A stretch of 64,000 bases of DNA. It comes from Cytobacillus firmus (lineage in GTDB: Bacteria; Bacillota; Bacilli; Bacillales; Cytobacillaceae). Location: positions 207,001 through 271,000 of the forward strand of contig NZ_CP086235.1 of the NCBI RefSeq assembly GCF_023612095.1, in the 5' to 3' direction. The translations under genes and the position numbers were made by a program. This document shows positions 26,634 through 35,827 of this stretch, piece after piece (position 1 is the first letter of the stretch; each line of letters begins with the position of its first letter). The notes under the pieces are model-generated. The model was given only the letters and a program-made list of their open reading frames with translations, was not told where the DNA came from and searched no databases.

Positions 26634-27116
26634 ATGGCTTTTCATGAACAAATTAAAAGTAAATCACAGGAATTTAGGGATTTATTATCAAATTATAGAA
26701 GTCGTGGCTTGAAAGATACAGGAAATGTGGGGAAATGCGACTTTATTAATACTTTAAATCGAGTTACTTATAAACCTATAGGAGAGGGAAAGTTTAGGAT
26801 TGGAAAAATTAACGATGACTTGGATAAAAACCATATGAGTATTAGACTCGATCTTCCAAAGGGTGAATTTTCTGATGAGTTTATTATGAAATCAATGGGA
26901 TTTACGGAGGTTTTTCCAAGAAAAAAAAGAACTAATTTTACATGCTTAAAAGTGCATAGAGCTAGTTGGGATGATTCTGTGTTTGACACAGTAGATATTA
27001 GACTATATGAAGAAGATATAGCTGCATACAATTTTAATGAAAATGCATTCAAGGATTTTATAGATTTATTAATTTTAAGAGCTACTGGTGAGATAATAGA
27101 AATTCCTAATAATTAA
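26634..27116 (+). CDS. Hypothetical protein
   Basis: 160 aa, soluble, lysine-rich at the start (IKSKSQEFRDLLSNYRSRGL). I recognise no motif. AGGGAGGTAG precedes the ATG, so translation is likely. It stands alone between the resolvase fragment and the ISL3 fragment. AT-rich composition like the rest of the accessory block. No function proposed. Confidence 0.65.
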   Translation: MAFHEQIKSKSQEFRDLLSNYRSRGLKDTGNVGKCDFINTLNRVTYKPIGEGKFRIGKINDDLDKNHMSIRLDLPKGEFSDEFIMKSMGFTEVFPRKKRTNFTCLKVHRASWDDSVFDTVDIRLYEEDIAAYNFNENAFKDFIDLLILRATGEIIEIPNN

Positions 27117-27230
27117 TTTTTAAATATTGCTAGTTTATGTTTAGTGCAAAATAAAAGAGGTTCTTACGCGTTTTTGGTGAGATAAACCATACCTTTTTCT
27201 TTTTCTGCTAACTATTTTTTTAAAATAGCA

Positions 27231-28140
27231 CTACAGTTCATATAGGATTCTTTTTTCTAATACTGTCAAACCGGCTCTTCCATATGTCAGCCTTTTTATA
27301 GTTTTCAACCGGTTAATTTGCCCCTCTAGCAATCCATTACTAAAAGGCAGAGTTAGGGCGTTTTTTACAGCCTGTATGTCACTTCGCAGACGAAAAGCGT
27401 AGTAGTAAAAAGGCCGTTCCCGGCTGCTTAATTGCTCTCTGAGCCACTGAAGAAAACCTTCTACATCACGTGCTTCCACCACAGTACGGTATTGCCGGAT
27501 GGTTTGATATACACTCTCTAAAGCGGGATAGTCTTTTAGTGTACGCTGTAAATATTCTGTTTCTTCTTTATTTAATTTTTCAGGCGGCTGCCACAACCAG
27601 GCACACAAGCTCCTTCTTGAGATGGATAAAACCTTTTCTCCGGAGGTGTTATGTTTTCTATCTTTCCGAATGTTTTGTACAAATGTTCGAACGCCTGAAA
27701 AAGTACCGATATATCCTTCTATTTGAAGTGCAGAATAGATCTCTTTTACGGTATTTCCCACTTTTTCGAGTTCTCTCATTCGCTCATTAAAAGGGTCTGT
27801 CAAACGTGAGCGTTGTCTTTGAAAATGAGGAGGACCCTTCATTTTTGTATACTTTTGAATCGTACGCCAATCCAAATCATATTCTCTTGCCAGCCTGGAT
27901 AGATTTTTGCCTCGTTTGAATGCCTCTTGTATCTCCTGAACCAGCTCCCACTTCCGTTTTTTCCGGTCACTCGTTAGCTTTTCTGCACGAGTCAAAGGGA
28001 TTTCTTCGGCTGCATCTGTAGAGTCTGACCACGTAATCTTTGCTGGTACAATAGAGGCTGCACAAGTGTCAAGCTGCTTCTTTGCATTTCTAATAAAATG
28101 AAACCGGTCATAGATTTGCCTGATAGATGAATCCGCTTGT
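27231..28140 (-). pseudogene. ISL3-family transposase, N-terminus cut by a hairpin repeat
   Basis: The frame is open from 28140, directly at hairpin repeat copy 7, through YDRFHFIRNAKKQLD (the DRFHxxKN-like motif of ISL3 transposases), a helix-turn-helix region (RLAREYDLDWRTIQKY) and the conserved end PFSNGLLEGQINRLKTIKRL. About the first third, including the zinc-binding and first catalytic residues, is missing. No inverted repeats were found around it. A dead IS remnant. Confidence 0.88.
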
Positions 28141-28204
28141 GAAAACAGGTGCCTGGCCCCAACTATACTACCGCATTAAAGGGCTGAGGGTCAGGCTCCT
28201 TTTT
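28141..28204 (+). repeat. 64-bp hairpin repeat, copy 7
   Basis: Full copy with GCCTGGCCCC and GGGTCAGGCTCC changes in the arms. Its left edge is the truncation point of the ISL3 transposase. Confidence 0.92.
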
Positions 28205-28266
28205 ATTATAAATTGTTTAATGTCATTAGAGTCTTTCTGTGGACTTTTAATTCTAATGGAAGCAAA

Positions 28267-28302
28267 TATCCCCCTCATCTTTTTAGAGTGAGGGGGATAT
28301 AA
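28267..28302 (-). terminator. Terminator after dbpA
   Basis: ATATCCCCCTCA pairs with TGAGGGGGATAT around a short loop, 20 bases beyond the stop of the leftward dbpA gene. Confidence 0.85.
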
Positions 28303-28321
28303 GGTTTTTCTATAAAATCTT

Positions 28322-29767
28322 TTATTTAATTGCTTTGCTCACCTTTAGCTTTTTTCCTTTGATAGTCGCATTCTCCATGGCTTGTAAAACTAGTGAGCCT
28401 TTTCCATTCAGAATATCAACATATGACATATGATCCTGGATGGTTATGATGCCGATATCATCTGCGTTGACTCCAGAGATTTTTGCGATTGTTCCAACAA
28501 AATCAATAGCACGAATTTTCTTCTTTTTACCACCGTTAAAATGGAGTTTCATAATATCTTGATTGATTCGGGCTGTTTTATTATTTCTTATTACTCGTCT
28601 GCTGCTAAGTTTTTCTTCGAAAGCAGCTTTTCCAGCAGCCACTTTCAGATGGCTAGGAGCTTCTATAGTAGGTATCTCAAAGCCGATGTATTTTTCAATT
28701 GCTTTAATGAACTTTCCTTCAAAAGGTGTCGAAAACGTAATGGCCTTTCCTTTATTTCCAGCACGGCCGGTTCTTCCAGTTCTGTGCACATAGCTCTCTT
28801 TTTCCATAGGAACGTCATAGTTGATGACAAGATTCACATTATCAATATCAATACCTCTTGCAGCTACATCTGTGGCCACCAGATAACGGAAGTTCCCCGA
28901 TTTGAAACCTTCCATAACAGCAAACCGGTCTTCTTGTTCTAGTCCTCCATGGAGCCTCTCACAGGTATATCCGATTTTATCCAGTTTACTATACACAGTA
29001 TCTACGTGTTCTTTGGTTCGGCAGAAAATTAGGCAGCTGTCTGGATTTTCTACAACCGTGATGTCTTTAAGGAGTGAAACCTTTTCTTCTTCTCTCACTT
29101 CAATTAGAAAATGTTCAATGGTATCGGCGGTTACCCCAGTTGATTCAATCTCAATATGAATAGGATCTTTCATATATTTATGGCAAAGACTTTCAATATC
29201 GTTAGGCATGGTAGCAGAAAAAACCATTGTTACTCGGGTTGAAGGAACCTCTTTAATGATGGTTTCCACTTCATCGATGAAACCTCTATTAAGCATCTCA
29301 TCAGCTTCATCTATGATAAGGTACTTTATTTGATCCAAAACTAGGGTTTCTCGTTCAATATGGTCCATGACCCGTCCAGGCGTACCAACGACTACATGAG
29401 TTTTTTGTTTCAATTCATCCTTTTGTTTCGTAAAAGGTTCCTTTCCATAGATGGCCACTGCTTTAATGCGTTTAAACCTTCCGATATTTGTAATATCGTC
29501 TCGGACTTGAACCGCAAGCTCCCTAGTTGGGGTAAGAATTAAGACCTGTGGTTTTTTTTCCTCCCAGTCAATCATATCGGAAACAGGAATACCAAAGGAC
29601 GCAGTCTTGCCACTTCCTGTTTGAGCTTTTACGACAAGATCTTGATTTTCCATTACTAATGGAATGACTTTACTTTGAACTTCTGTTGGAGTTTCGTATT
29701 TTAACACAGCTAGTGCTCTTTTTATTTCTTCACTTACATGATAATCCGCAAAACTTCTTTTACTCAT
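28322..29767 (-). CDS. dbpA: DEAD-box RNA helicase DbpA (YxiN-like)
   Basis: ATP-dependent RNA helicase acting on 23S rRNA hairpin 92 during large-subunit assembly. 481 aa. Motifs in order: Q motif TEVQSKVIP, Walker [21 protein letters not shown] as [12 protein letters not shown] in FSATMP, ARGIDI, and [10 protein letters not shown]; the C-terminal 75 residues form the DbpA RNA-binding domain ([12 protein letters not shown] to [10 protein letters not shown]), which separates it from other DEAD-box helicases. Own terminator; long AT-rich leader upstream. Confidence 0.93.
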   Translation of the reverse strand: MSKRSFADYHVSEEIKRALAVLKYETPTEVQSKVIPLVMENQDLVVKAQTGSGKTASFGIPVSDMIDWEEKKPQVLILTPTRELAVQVRDDITNIGRFKRIKAVAIYGKEPFTKQKDELKQKTHVVVGTPGRVMDHIERETLVLDQIKYLIIDEADEMLNRGFIDEVETIIKEVPSTRVTMVFSATMPNDIESLCHKYMKDPIHIEIESTGVTADTIEHFLIEVREEEKVSLLKDITVVENPDSCLIFCRTKEHVDTVYSKLDKIGYTCERLHGGLEQEDRFAVMEGFKSGNFRYLVATDVAARGIDIDNVNLVINYDVPMEKESYVHRTGRTGRAGNKGKAITFSTPFEGKFIKAIEKYIGFEIPTIEAPSHLKVAAGKAAFEEKLSSRRVIRNNKTARINQDIMKLHFNGGKKKKIRAIDFVGTIAKISGVNADDIGIITIQDHMSYVDILNGKGSLVLQAMENATIKGKKLKVSKAIK

Positions 29768-30060
29768 TTTTCAACCTCATTTTTGGTTTTTTATTCATAT
29801 GTATAGAATCCTCTCCAGGATATATTATATGCATATCTGAATATGGTTCATTATACTTGAAAAATGCTGGACAAATCGGCTTTTATTTTAAAAGGTTGTT
29901 TTGGTAAGATTGTAGTTTTGGGTAAAAACCCCAAAAGCCATAAATTTTTTTAAATTAGGTAATCTAAAAAGAACCATACCACAAGTAAAAAATACAGCAC
30001 CTTTTCAACTATTGTTAGTTAATCAATACAAAAAGGTAAACCGCCCCCATTCTGCCAACA
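29768..30060. other. Gene-free interval upstream of dbpA
   Basis: About 290 bases of AT-rich sequence holding the dbpA promoter/leader. A small GGG-TAAAAA-CCC hairpin lies near 29920. No gene or recognised RNA seen. Confidence 0.5.
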
Positions 30061-30061
30061 T

Positions 30062-30109
30062 AAAAAGTCAGCACCCCCTTTGTTACTCAGTGGGTGCTGA
30101 CTCTTTTTT
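30062..30109. terminator. Bidirectional terminator
   Basis: AAAAGTCAGCACCC pairs with GGGTGCTGACTCTTTT; T-runs on both strands. It follows the rluF-like gene on the minus strand. Confidence 0.85.
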
Positions 30110-30199
30110 AGCACTTACTTACAAACCGAAAGCCTTTCCACTTCCTTTACTACAGCTGCATACTCAAGATATCTACATAAATTTTTCAATCCATCGTAT

Positions 30200-30907
30200 T
30201 TACCATTCTTTAGGCTCATAATTTAATTCTCTAAATAATTGAGTGCGCTCTTTCTTGGATAAATCCCTCCATTGTCCAGGAGGAAGGTTGCCTAAATGAA
30301 TATTCATGATTCGTGTTCTTTGCAAACGGTAAACTTCATATCCTAATTCAGCGCACATACGGCGAATTTGGCGATTTAGGCCCTGGGTCAGGATGATTTG
30401 GAAATCAAATTTGGATAATTGAACCAGTTTACATGGAAGTGTTGTTGTGCCCAATATTTTGACACCCTCTGACATCTTCTTTAAAAATTCAGGAGTAATC
30501 GGCTTGTCTACTGAAACGATATATTCCTTTTCATGCTTATTTTCAGAACGCAGGATTTCGTTAACGATGTCGCCATCGTTCGTAAGAAGTATCAGGCCAT
30601 CCGAGTCTTTATCCAGACGCCCAATATTAAATATTCTTAATGGGTGGTTGACCAAGTCAACGATATTTCCTTTGACACCTTTTTCTGTTGTGCTTGTAAT
30701 GCCTACAGGTTTATTTAAAGCAATATAGACATTATTCCTCGCTACCCGGACTGGATTTCCATCTACTTTAACGTCATCTCCAGGCTCAACCTGGGTGCCT
30801 ATATCGGCACGCTTCCCGTTAATTGTAACCCTTCCATCGGCCACTAATTTATCCGCACCCCGTCTAGAAGCTTTTCCGGCTTCACTAATATATTTATTAA
30901 TACGCAA
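30200..30907 (-). CDS. rluF: RsuA/RluF-type 23S rRNA pseudouridine synthase
   Basis: Converts specific uridines in rRNA to pseudouridine; RluF acts at U2604 of 23S rRNA. N-terminal S4 RNA-binding domain ([20 protein letters not shown]), catalytic aspartate in [17 protein letters not shown], and the RsuA-family end [17 protein letters not shown] chose the TTG at 30907, preceded by GAAGGATGTGTTAA, which makes the protein begin at the S4 domain; the longer frame adds ten unconserved residues. RluF rather than RluB is the closest match by size and S4-catalytic spacing. Confidence 0.85.
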   Translation of the reverse strand: MRINKYISEAGKASRRGADKLVADGRVTINGKRADIGTQVEPGDDVKVDGNPVRVARNNVYIALNKPVGITSTTEKGVKGNIVDLVNHPLRIFNIGRLDKDSDGLILLTNDGDIVNEILRSENKHEKEYIVSVDKPITPEFLKKMSEGVKILGTTTLPCKLVQLSKFDFQIILTQGLNRQIRRMCAELGYEVYRLQRTRIMNIHLGNLPPGQWRDLSKKERTQLFRELNYEPKEW

Positions 30908-31071
30908 GTTAACACATCCTTCAAATACGATTGTCATATTAAATACTAATATATTTCAAGTGAATCACAAAATCATATTTAAATAAACGGAAGCCAATGA
31001 TCGGTGAAAGTGGTTTAAAAACTTTTCCAAAGGAGGAAAACTCGGAGCTTGTGACGGTCATGTGGAGAACG

Positions 31072-31135
31072 GAAAACAGGTGCCTGACCCCAACTATACT
31101 ACCGTTTTAAAGGGCTGAGGGTCAGGCCCCTTTTT
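31072..31135 (+). repeat. 64-bp hairpin repeat, copy 8
   Basis: Full copy (CCGTTTTAAAGGGC loop variant), same orientation. Confidence 0.92.
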
Positions 31136-31174
31136 AGGGTGATTAAACCATAATTTTGCCGATTTGACAGAGTA

Positions 31175-31342
31175 ATGATTAAGCTAGAAAGGATAAGATC
31201 AATTCAATTATCATTGACCGTAACTTGGGAGTATGACCCAGAAGAGTATGAATATGATGAAGGGATGACAATCGAAGAAAAGGCGAAGCAAGATGCCAGC
31301 CATCCGGACATTAAGTCTATAATTCGAGAAGAGGGGACATAG
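31175..31342 (+). CDS. Short acidic ORF, probably a gene fragment
   Basis: 55 codons with an acidic core YDPEEYEYDEGMTIEEKAKQ. A weak AGAGTA precedes the ATG. Nothing recognised. It lies 40 bases beyond hairpin repeat copy 8 and may be the surviving tail of a longer gene. Confidence 0.35.
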   Translation: MIKLERIRSIQLSLTVTWEYDPEEYEYDEGMTIEEKAKQDASHPDIKSIIREEGT

Positions 31343-31420
31343 AGTGGAGTAACCTGGAAAGTAGTTGATTAACTTTAGGAATTTCCTAGTTGTATAATTA
31401 AACTCTTTTAAAATTAATAA

Positions 31421-31463
31421 AAACCCTCGTTATGCTGATTTGAAGCATATTGAGGGTTTTTAT
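31421..31463. terminator. Terminator hairpin
   Basis: AAAAACCCTC pairs with GAGGGTTTTT around an AT-rich loop, between the short ORF and the convergent small membrane protein. Confidence 0.8.
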
Positions 31464-31475
31464 TTTGTGGTTTTA

Positions 31476-31745
31476 TCAATGTATTTCATTCGTTTTCCCC
31501 TGATTCTTACGGATAATCCCTATTATAAAGTAGACAATGGTTAAGCCAAATCCTACTATGACTAAAGTTGATACAAATAGCTGCAATTCATTATCGACTA
31601 AAAAGTAAGTGACTGAAGAAATTATGCCTACACATAGGAAGTAAAGAGCATTTGTAAAACCTTTATTTGAGATGCTCGCTACTTTTTCAATGCCCTTGGA
31701 GATCAGCGCCGCTAATAAAAGAATAAAAATAAATATTAGTACTCG
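31476..31745 (-). CDS. Small membrane protein
   Basis: 89 aa with three predicted membrane helices (VLIFIFILLLAAL, LYFLCVGIISSVTYFL, LFVSTLVIVGFGLTIVYFII). I placed the start at the GTG of 31745, preceded by AAAGGGATGATAA; the longer frame would run into the perfect inverted repeat at 31785-31836. No family recognised. Confidence 0.65.
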   Translation of the reverse strand, partial: RVLIFIFILLLAALISKGIEKVASISNKGFTNALYFLCVGIISSVTYFLVDNELQLFVSTLVIVGFGLTIVYFIIGIIRKNQGKTNEIH

Positions 31746-31784
31746 CACATTATCATCCCTTTTGTAATAATCGTTAAATATGTA

Positions 31785-31836
31785 AAAATTATACCACCAG
31801 TAGGGTGACATGACATCCTACTGGTGGTATAATTTT
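31785..31836. repeat. Perfect 20-bp inverted repeat
   Basis: Arms 31785-31804 and 31817-31836 are exact reverse complements (ACCACCAGTAGG in the left arm) with a 12-base loop. Flanked by A/T runs on both sides, it can act as a bidirectional terminator between the small membrane-protein promoter and the fragment at 31840. Confidence 0.9.
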
Positions 31837-31839
31837 CAC

Positions 31840-32023
31840 TTATATTTTTCTATAATCATCTCTAGCCTTCAACCATTCAGCGCCATAATAATATAAGTTT
31901 AGGGCTGCTCCAAATGGTCCTCCTTTACCGCACCTTTAACAATGTTTTTAATTAAGGTATAACTTAAAATCTTTCCAGCACTTAATACCTTAACAATATC
32001 ATCAGCAAAACCCGCTACCCCAA
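31840..32023 (-). pseudogene. Frameshifted 3' gene fragment ending at a hairpin repeat
   Basis: Reading leftward from hairpin repeat copy 9: VAGFADDIVKVLSAGKILSY, then, after a one-base shift at GTAAAGGAGG, GGPFGAALNLYYYGAEWL and a stop at 31842. The hydrophobic, glycine-rich composition recalls linker regions of LXG-type toxins or small bacteriocins, but I cannot name it. The 5' part is lost at the repeat. Confidence 0.55.
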
Positions 32024-32087
32024 GAAAACAGGTGCCTGACCCCAACTATACTACCGTTTTAAAGGGCTGAGGGTCAGGCCCCTTTTT
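32024..32087 (+). repeat. 64-bp hairpin repeat, copy 9
   Basis: Full copy, same orientation; left edge coincides with the truncation of the fragment above. Confidence 0.92.
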
Positions 32088-32180
32088 AGATTAGCGCAGG
32101 ATTCCTCTATACAAAGAAAAACACATTGAATTGGTGAATTCAGTGTGTTTTTCAGCGGCTTTTCAAATTGAAAATATATT

Positions 32181-32660
32181 TTATTCTGGCTTAACAGCTA
32201 TAAATTCTTCAATAGTTTCAGGGGTGTTTTTACCTTCTTTTCCTGTAAAAATGTCCAAATTAACGGTTACATCCATACAGCCAAGGTATTTTCCATTTTC
32301 ATCACGTACCGCCATGAACTTTTGGTAAATCTGTCCAGTCTCTTCGCCGGAGCGTTTTGGGAACCAAAATTCCCATTCGTCGCGTGCTCCTGAACGGAAA
32401 TCATTCAACAACTTTTCAACGTGGTGAGCCACTTTTGGGTGAAGCTCAAGCACAGGGCGACCAATTGCTTCTTTACGACGACCATGGACGCGGTTTGGAT
32501 TATTAGAATACCACCGGAAAATATCGTTAGCGTCGCAAAAACCCATTTCAAATGGTAAAAGATTGATAATTGAATCCAAAGTGCTTGCTTTAATTGGACC
32601 AGTTTCAAAGTTAATGACAGCTTCAGGACTAATTAATTCTGACAATTTATCTACTGACAT
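32181..32660 (-). CDS. PAS-domain protein (DUF438 C-terminal type)
   Basis: 159 aa, essentially a single PAS_10-like domain: LPFEMGFCDANDIFRWYSNN, GRPVLELHPKVAHHVEKLL and a final strand MAVRDENGKYLGCMDVT. In DUF438 proteins this domain follows a hemerythrin-like part that is absent here, so this is a stand-alone sensor domain, possibly binding haem or another cofactor. AAAGGAGAG precedes the ATG. An FNR-type box lies 118 bases upstream, suggesting control by oxygen. Confidence 0.8.
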   Translation of the reverse strand: MSVDKLSELISPEAVINFETGPIKASTLDSIINLLPFEMGFCDANDIFRWYSNNPNRVHGRRKEAIGRPVLELHPKVAHHVEKLLNDFRSGARDEWEFWFPKRSGEETGQIYQKFMAVRDENGKYLGCMDVTVNLDIFTGKEGKNTPETIEEFIAVKPE

Positions 32661-32777
32661 TTCTAACTCTCCTTTATGCGATCTCTCTTTATGAAAATAT
32701 TAAAGAGAAAAATCGTCTTTTTTAGGTGATTATTATCTAACCTTATTAATAATGTAGCATTAAAAATTATTGTACAT

Positions 32778-32793
32778 TGTGATTTATATCACA
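32778..32793 (-). promoter_or_regulatory. FNR/CRP-type operator upstream of the PAS gene
   Basis: TGTGATTTATATCACA has the TGTGA-N6-TCACA form recognised by Bacillus FNR under oxygen limitation. The spacing to the PAS gene fits an activator site above a leftward promoter. Confidence 0.7.
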
Positions 32794-33048
32794 AAATTTA
32801 TTTTTAATCATTATCTACATTTGAGGGAAACGTGGGGACGGTTCTCTTGCTTCTCAATAAAATTAATCATTACTAATCGGACACTTTTGTCCATTCTTTA
32901 CTATCTTCTGTTTTATTATCTCTTTTACTGCCAAACCAAAGAAGATTTTACTAACCTTTATTTACTTCGCTGTTTTCGTATAGATTGTTGCTTTCTTGAC
33001 TATGTTATAAAAAGGTTGATATAATGCAGTTTAAGAAGGCGTTCGGAT

Positions 33049-33153
33049 ATGTGGTTAGATGTATATGAAGAAGCGAATGAACTTACAAAAGAAGAGCAAT
33101 TAGAACTCTTTAATGCGTTTATTAAGAGGTCAATGTTGTCAGCGTTTTATTGA
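33049..33153 (+). CDS. Short ORF, probable gene fragment
   Basis: 34 codons (MWLDVYEEANELTKEEQLEL then FNAFIKRSMLSAFY). Translation signal weak (AAGAAGGCG). The even, helical start followed by an abrupt end suggests the 5' remnant of a longer gene. Confidence 0.3.
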   Translation: MWLDVYEEANELTKEEQLELFNAFIKRSMLSAFY

Positions 33154-33591
33154 TTATCTTCTAATATATTTGTAAAAAATTCCTATCAGTAATCTTGCAA
33201 ATGGCGTAGTGAGGGGAAGTAAAATAAAAGCATAGATTGTGCCCCAGACTAATGTGCCATCGATGTTTAGCGTTTCCATGCCACCTCTATCAATAGTTTC
33301 GCCAAAAATAGCACCAATAGTTCCACTGTATAAGGTTACAAGAAACGCACATATAAGGCTTATAAGCCATAATTTTTTGTTTGATAATTCTCTTCTATTG
33401 TGGAAATATCCACCTAAAACTGCAAAAGTAATCGCAAAAGGAATTACTACTGAGAAATACAACCAACTTTCACCCCAAAACGAGGTTACACCACCTGCCC
33501 ACACTTGTCCTATTAGTATAAATAACAGTGCAGTAACAAATGAAAATACAGCACCGAAAATAAGACCTTTTATCCAAGAAGGATTACTCAT
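33154..33591 (-). CDS. Four-helix membrane protein of unknown function
   Basis: 145 aa with four membrane helices (about residues 8-30, 43-62, 74-96, 112-132). No family recognised. ATG preceded by GATGGTGAAATT. Complete frame, single gene with its own AT-rich upstream region. Confidence 0.7.
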   Translation of the reverse strand: MSNPSWIKGLIFGAVFSFVTALLFILIGQVWAGGVTSFWGESWLYFSVVIPFAITFAVLGGYFHNRRELSNKKLWLISLICAFLVTLYSGTIGAIFGETIDRGGMETLNIDGTLVWGTIYAFILLPLTTPFARLLIGIFYKYIRR

Positions 33592-33798
33592 AATTTCACC
33601 ATCTATTACTTATTTTGAGACAAAAATGATTTATCATTTTTATTATTTGCACTACATTACTATTCTAACAGAATATGCGAAATAACAAAATTTACTCAAA
33701 AACCACAATCTTTACGAAAACAGCGATTTACTTAAGGACAGGTAAGCACGGTCCAGAAAAATCATTCTGCCGCAAAAACTCAGTTTAAATACATTCAT

Positions 33799-33845
33799 AA
33801 AAAAAACACCTCTCGCTTAAATTATGAGCTAAAGGTGTTTCTTTA
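33799..33845 (-). terminator. Terminator after the DUF779 gene
   Basis: AAAAACACCT pairs with AGGTGTTTC; it closes the leftward aldehyde dehydrogenase-DUF779 unit. Confidence 0.75.
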
Positions 33846-34178
33846 TTATTCAGCAATCAATTTGTTAGAACGGATGACGAAGGATTTATCTTTCAAGCTT
33901 TCTAGTGAAAAAGAATTGCCTATCCCGTCTATTACATCAATGACAATTTGCATGTGCTCCCAATAGGCAAAGTTTGAGTTATGCATATAGTAGGGCACAT
34001 CCATCACTTCACCTATTTGTTTATCCTGGCTGCCAAGATAAAAATCACCTGCTGTCATACAGATTGGTGAAGTTCCATCACAGCATCCTTCTGAATGGAT
34101 AAATACGAGATGACCGTGTTGGGCCTGCAATTGCTTTATTAATGCTTGTGCTGATTCTGTCGCAATGACTTTCTCCAT
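33846..34178 (-). CDS. DUF779 family protein
   Basis: 110 aa from ATG 34178, one base after the aldehyde dehydrogenase stop. Family features: LVFIHSEGCCDGTSPICM (cysteine pair and following cysteine) and YYMHNSNFAYWEHMQIVID. DUF779 genes typically follow acetaldehyde dehydrogenase genes and the pairing is kept here. The protein is intact although the dehydrogenase before it is broken. Confidence 0.88.
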   Translation of the reverse strand: MEKVIATESAQALIKQLQAQHGHLVFIHSEGCCDGTSPICMTAGDFYLGSQDKQIGEVMDVPYYMHNSNFAYWEHMQIVIDVIDGIGNSFSLESLKDKSFVIRSNKLIAE

Positions 34179-34179
34179 T

Positions 34180-35325
34180 TTAGAAGAAGCCCATTGATCC
34201 TTTATTGTAACCAACTAAGATACATTTTGTTTGCTGATAGTGACCAAGCATCATTGCGTGGTTTTCACGGCCGATCCCTGATTGTTTGTAGCCGCCGAAT
34301 GCAGCGTGTGCAGGGTATTGGTGGTATGTATTTGTCCATACGCGACCAGCTTCGATTGCACGTCCAGCACGGTAAGCCGTTTCGCCGCTGCGAGACCAAA
34401 CGCCAGCACCTAAGCCGTATAATGTATCGTTAGCGATTTCGATTGCTTCATCAAAATCTTTGAACGTAGTGACAGATAATACCGGCCCAAAGATTTCTTC
34501 TTGGAAGATACGCATTTTGTTTTCACCTTTGAACACAGTTGGTGCTACATAGTAACCTTCTTCAAGGTCACCTTCTAGCTTATTTTGGTAGCCTCCAATT
34601 AATAATTCAGCGCCTTCTTCTTTCCCAATCTCGATATAAGAAAGGATTTTGTCTAATTGTTGACTGGATGCTTGTGCACCCATCATTGTTTCTGTATCTA
34701 ATGGGTTGCCAATTTTAATGGCTTTCACGCGTTCGATTACTTTTTCCATGAATTTTTCGTAAATGGATTCATGGATTAATGCACGTGAAGGGCATGTACA
34801 AACTTCACCTGAGTTAAGAGCGAATAAGACGAAGCCTTCAACAGCTTTATCCAGGTATTCATCATCTGCATCCATTACGTCTGGGAAGAAGATGTTTGGT
34901 GATTTGCCACCAAGCTCTAATGTTACTGGAATAATATTTTCTGTAGCATATTGCATAATAGAACGGCCCACACCTGTAGAGCCAGTAAACGCAATTTTAG
35001 CGATACGAGGGTTTGTAGCAAGTGGTTTCCCTACTTCTAAACCAGTACCTTGAACGATGTTTAAAACACCTTTTGGCAAAAGATCCTGAATAAGCTCAAT
35101 TAATACAAAGATAGAAGCTGGTGTTTGCTCAGCCGGTTTTAAAACGATACAGTTACCTGCAGCTAAAGCTGGAGCAATTTTCCATGCTGCCATTAAAATA
35201 GGGAAGTTCCAAGGAATAATTTGGCCAACTACACCCAGTGGCTCATGATAATGATAAGCTACTGTATCTTCATTGATTTCACTAATGCACCTTCTTGTCC
35301 GCGGATAACGCCTGCACGAAGAATA
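34180..35325 (-). pseudogene. NAD-dependent aldehyde dehydrogenase, 5' truncated and frameshifted
   Basis: Oxidises aldehydes such as acetaldehyde to acids. From 35193 downstream the frame is complete: [21 protein letters not shown], the catalytic glutamate in ELGGKSPNI, the catalytic cysteine in GEVCTCPSR, and the end [15 protein letters not shown]. Upstream, homology continues to 35325 ([13 protein letters not shown]) but a missing base near 35275 breaks the frame (GTGAAATCAATGAAG where GTGGAAATC would be expected). Before 35325 the sequence switches to unrelated DNA, so about 120-150 N-terminal residues with part of the NAD site are lost. Confidence 0.88.
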
Positions 35326-35740
35326 TCAAAAGGAAAAAAGCATTGAACAACTATTACAAATTGAACAAGAGTTAAATTCAAACTTGATCTATTAAATTGA
35401 AGATTTAAGAAATATTACAATAGAAGCTCATAAAGTTCTTGAACTATCTTCAAGTGTTTTAATTACAGTAAATAAAACTAGATCCCTATTTTTTTCAATA
35501 CAGGAAATGGGGGAAAATACGCTAAATGCAATTCAATTTTGGAAAGATGATGAGGGCAGTTCTGAAATTGGTGCAGATATAAAAGAAAGTTTAGAAAAAG
35601 ATTTAGCTGCTTCCATAGAGAAGATTCAAAAGCTGCCTAATGAATTAGCTCAACGATCCAAAAGTAGTATTACCTCAATAAGCATTGTTCAAAAAGAGCT
35701 GCAGACTATAAAGATAGCACAAATGGTCAGTAGTGAGTGA
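35326..35740 (+). pseudogene. Fragment of a helical protein with an internal stop
   Basis: Begins at the aldehyde dehydrogenase junction: SIEQLLQIEQELNSNLIY, a TAA, then a long helical stretch (DLRNITIEAHKVLELSSSVL to IKIAQMVSSE) ending 5 bases before hairpin repeat copy 10. No start codon with a ribosome binding site. Composition suggests a coiled coil; the family is not recognised. Confidence 0.55.
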
Positions 35741-35744
35741 AGCG

Positions 35745-35809
35745 GAAAAACAGGTGCCTGACCCCAACTATATTACCGCATTAAAGGGCTGAGGGTCAGG
35801 CCCCTTTTT
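35745..35809 (+). repeat. 64-bp hairpin repeat, copy 10
   Basis: Full copy (one loop change, TATTACCGCATTAAA), same orientation. Confidence 0.92.
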
Positions 35810-35827
35810 CCATGAAGTATGGAGTGA

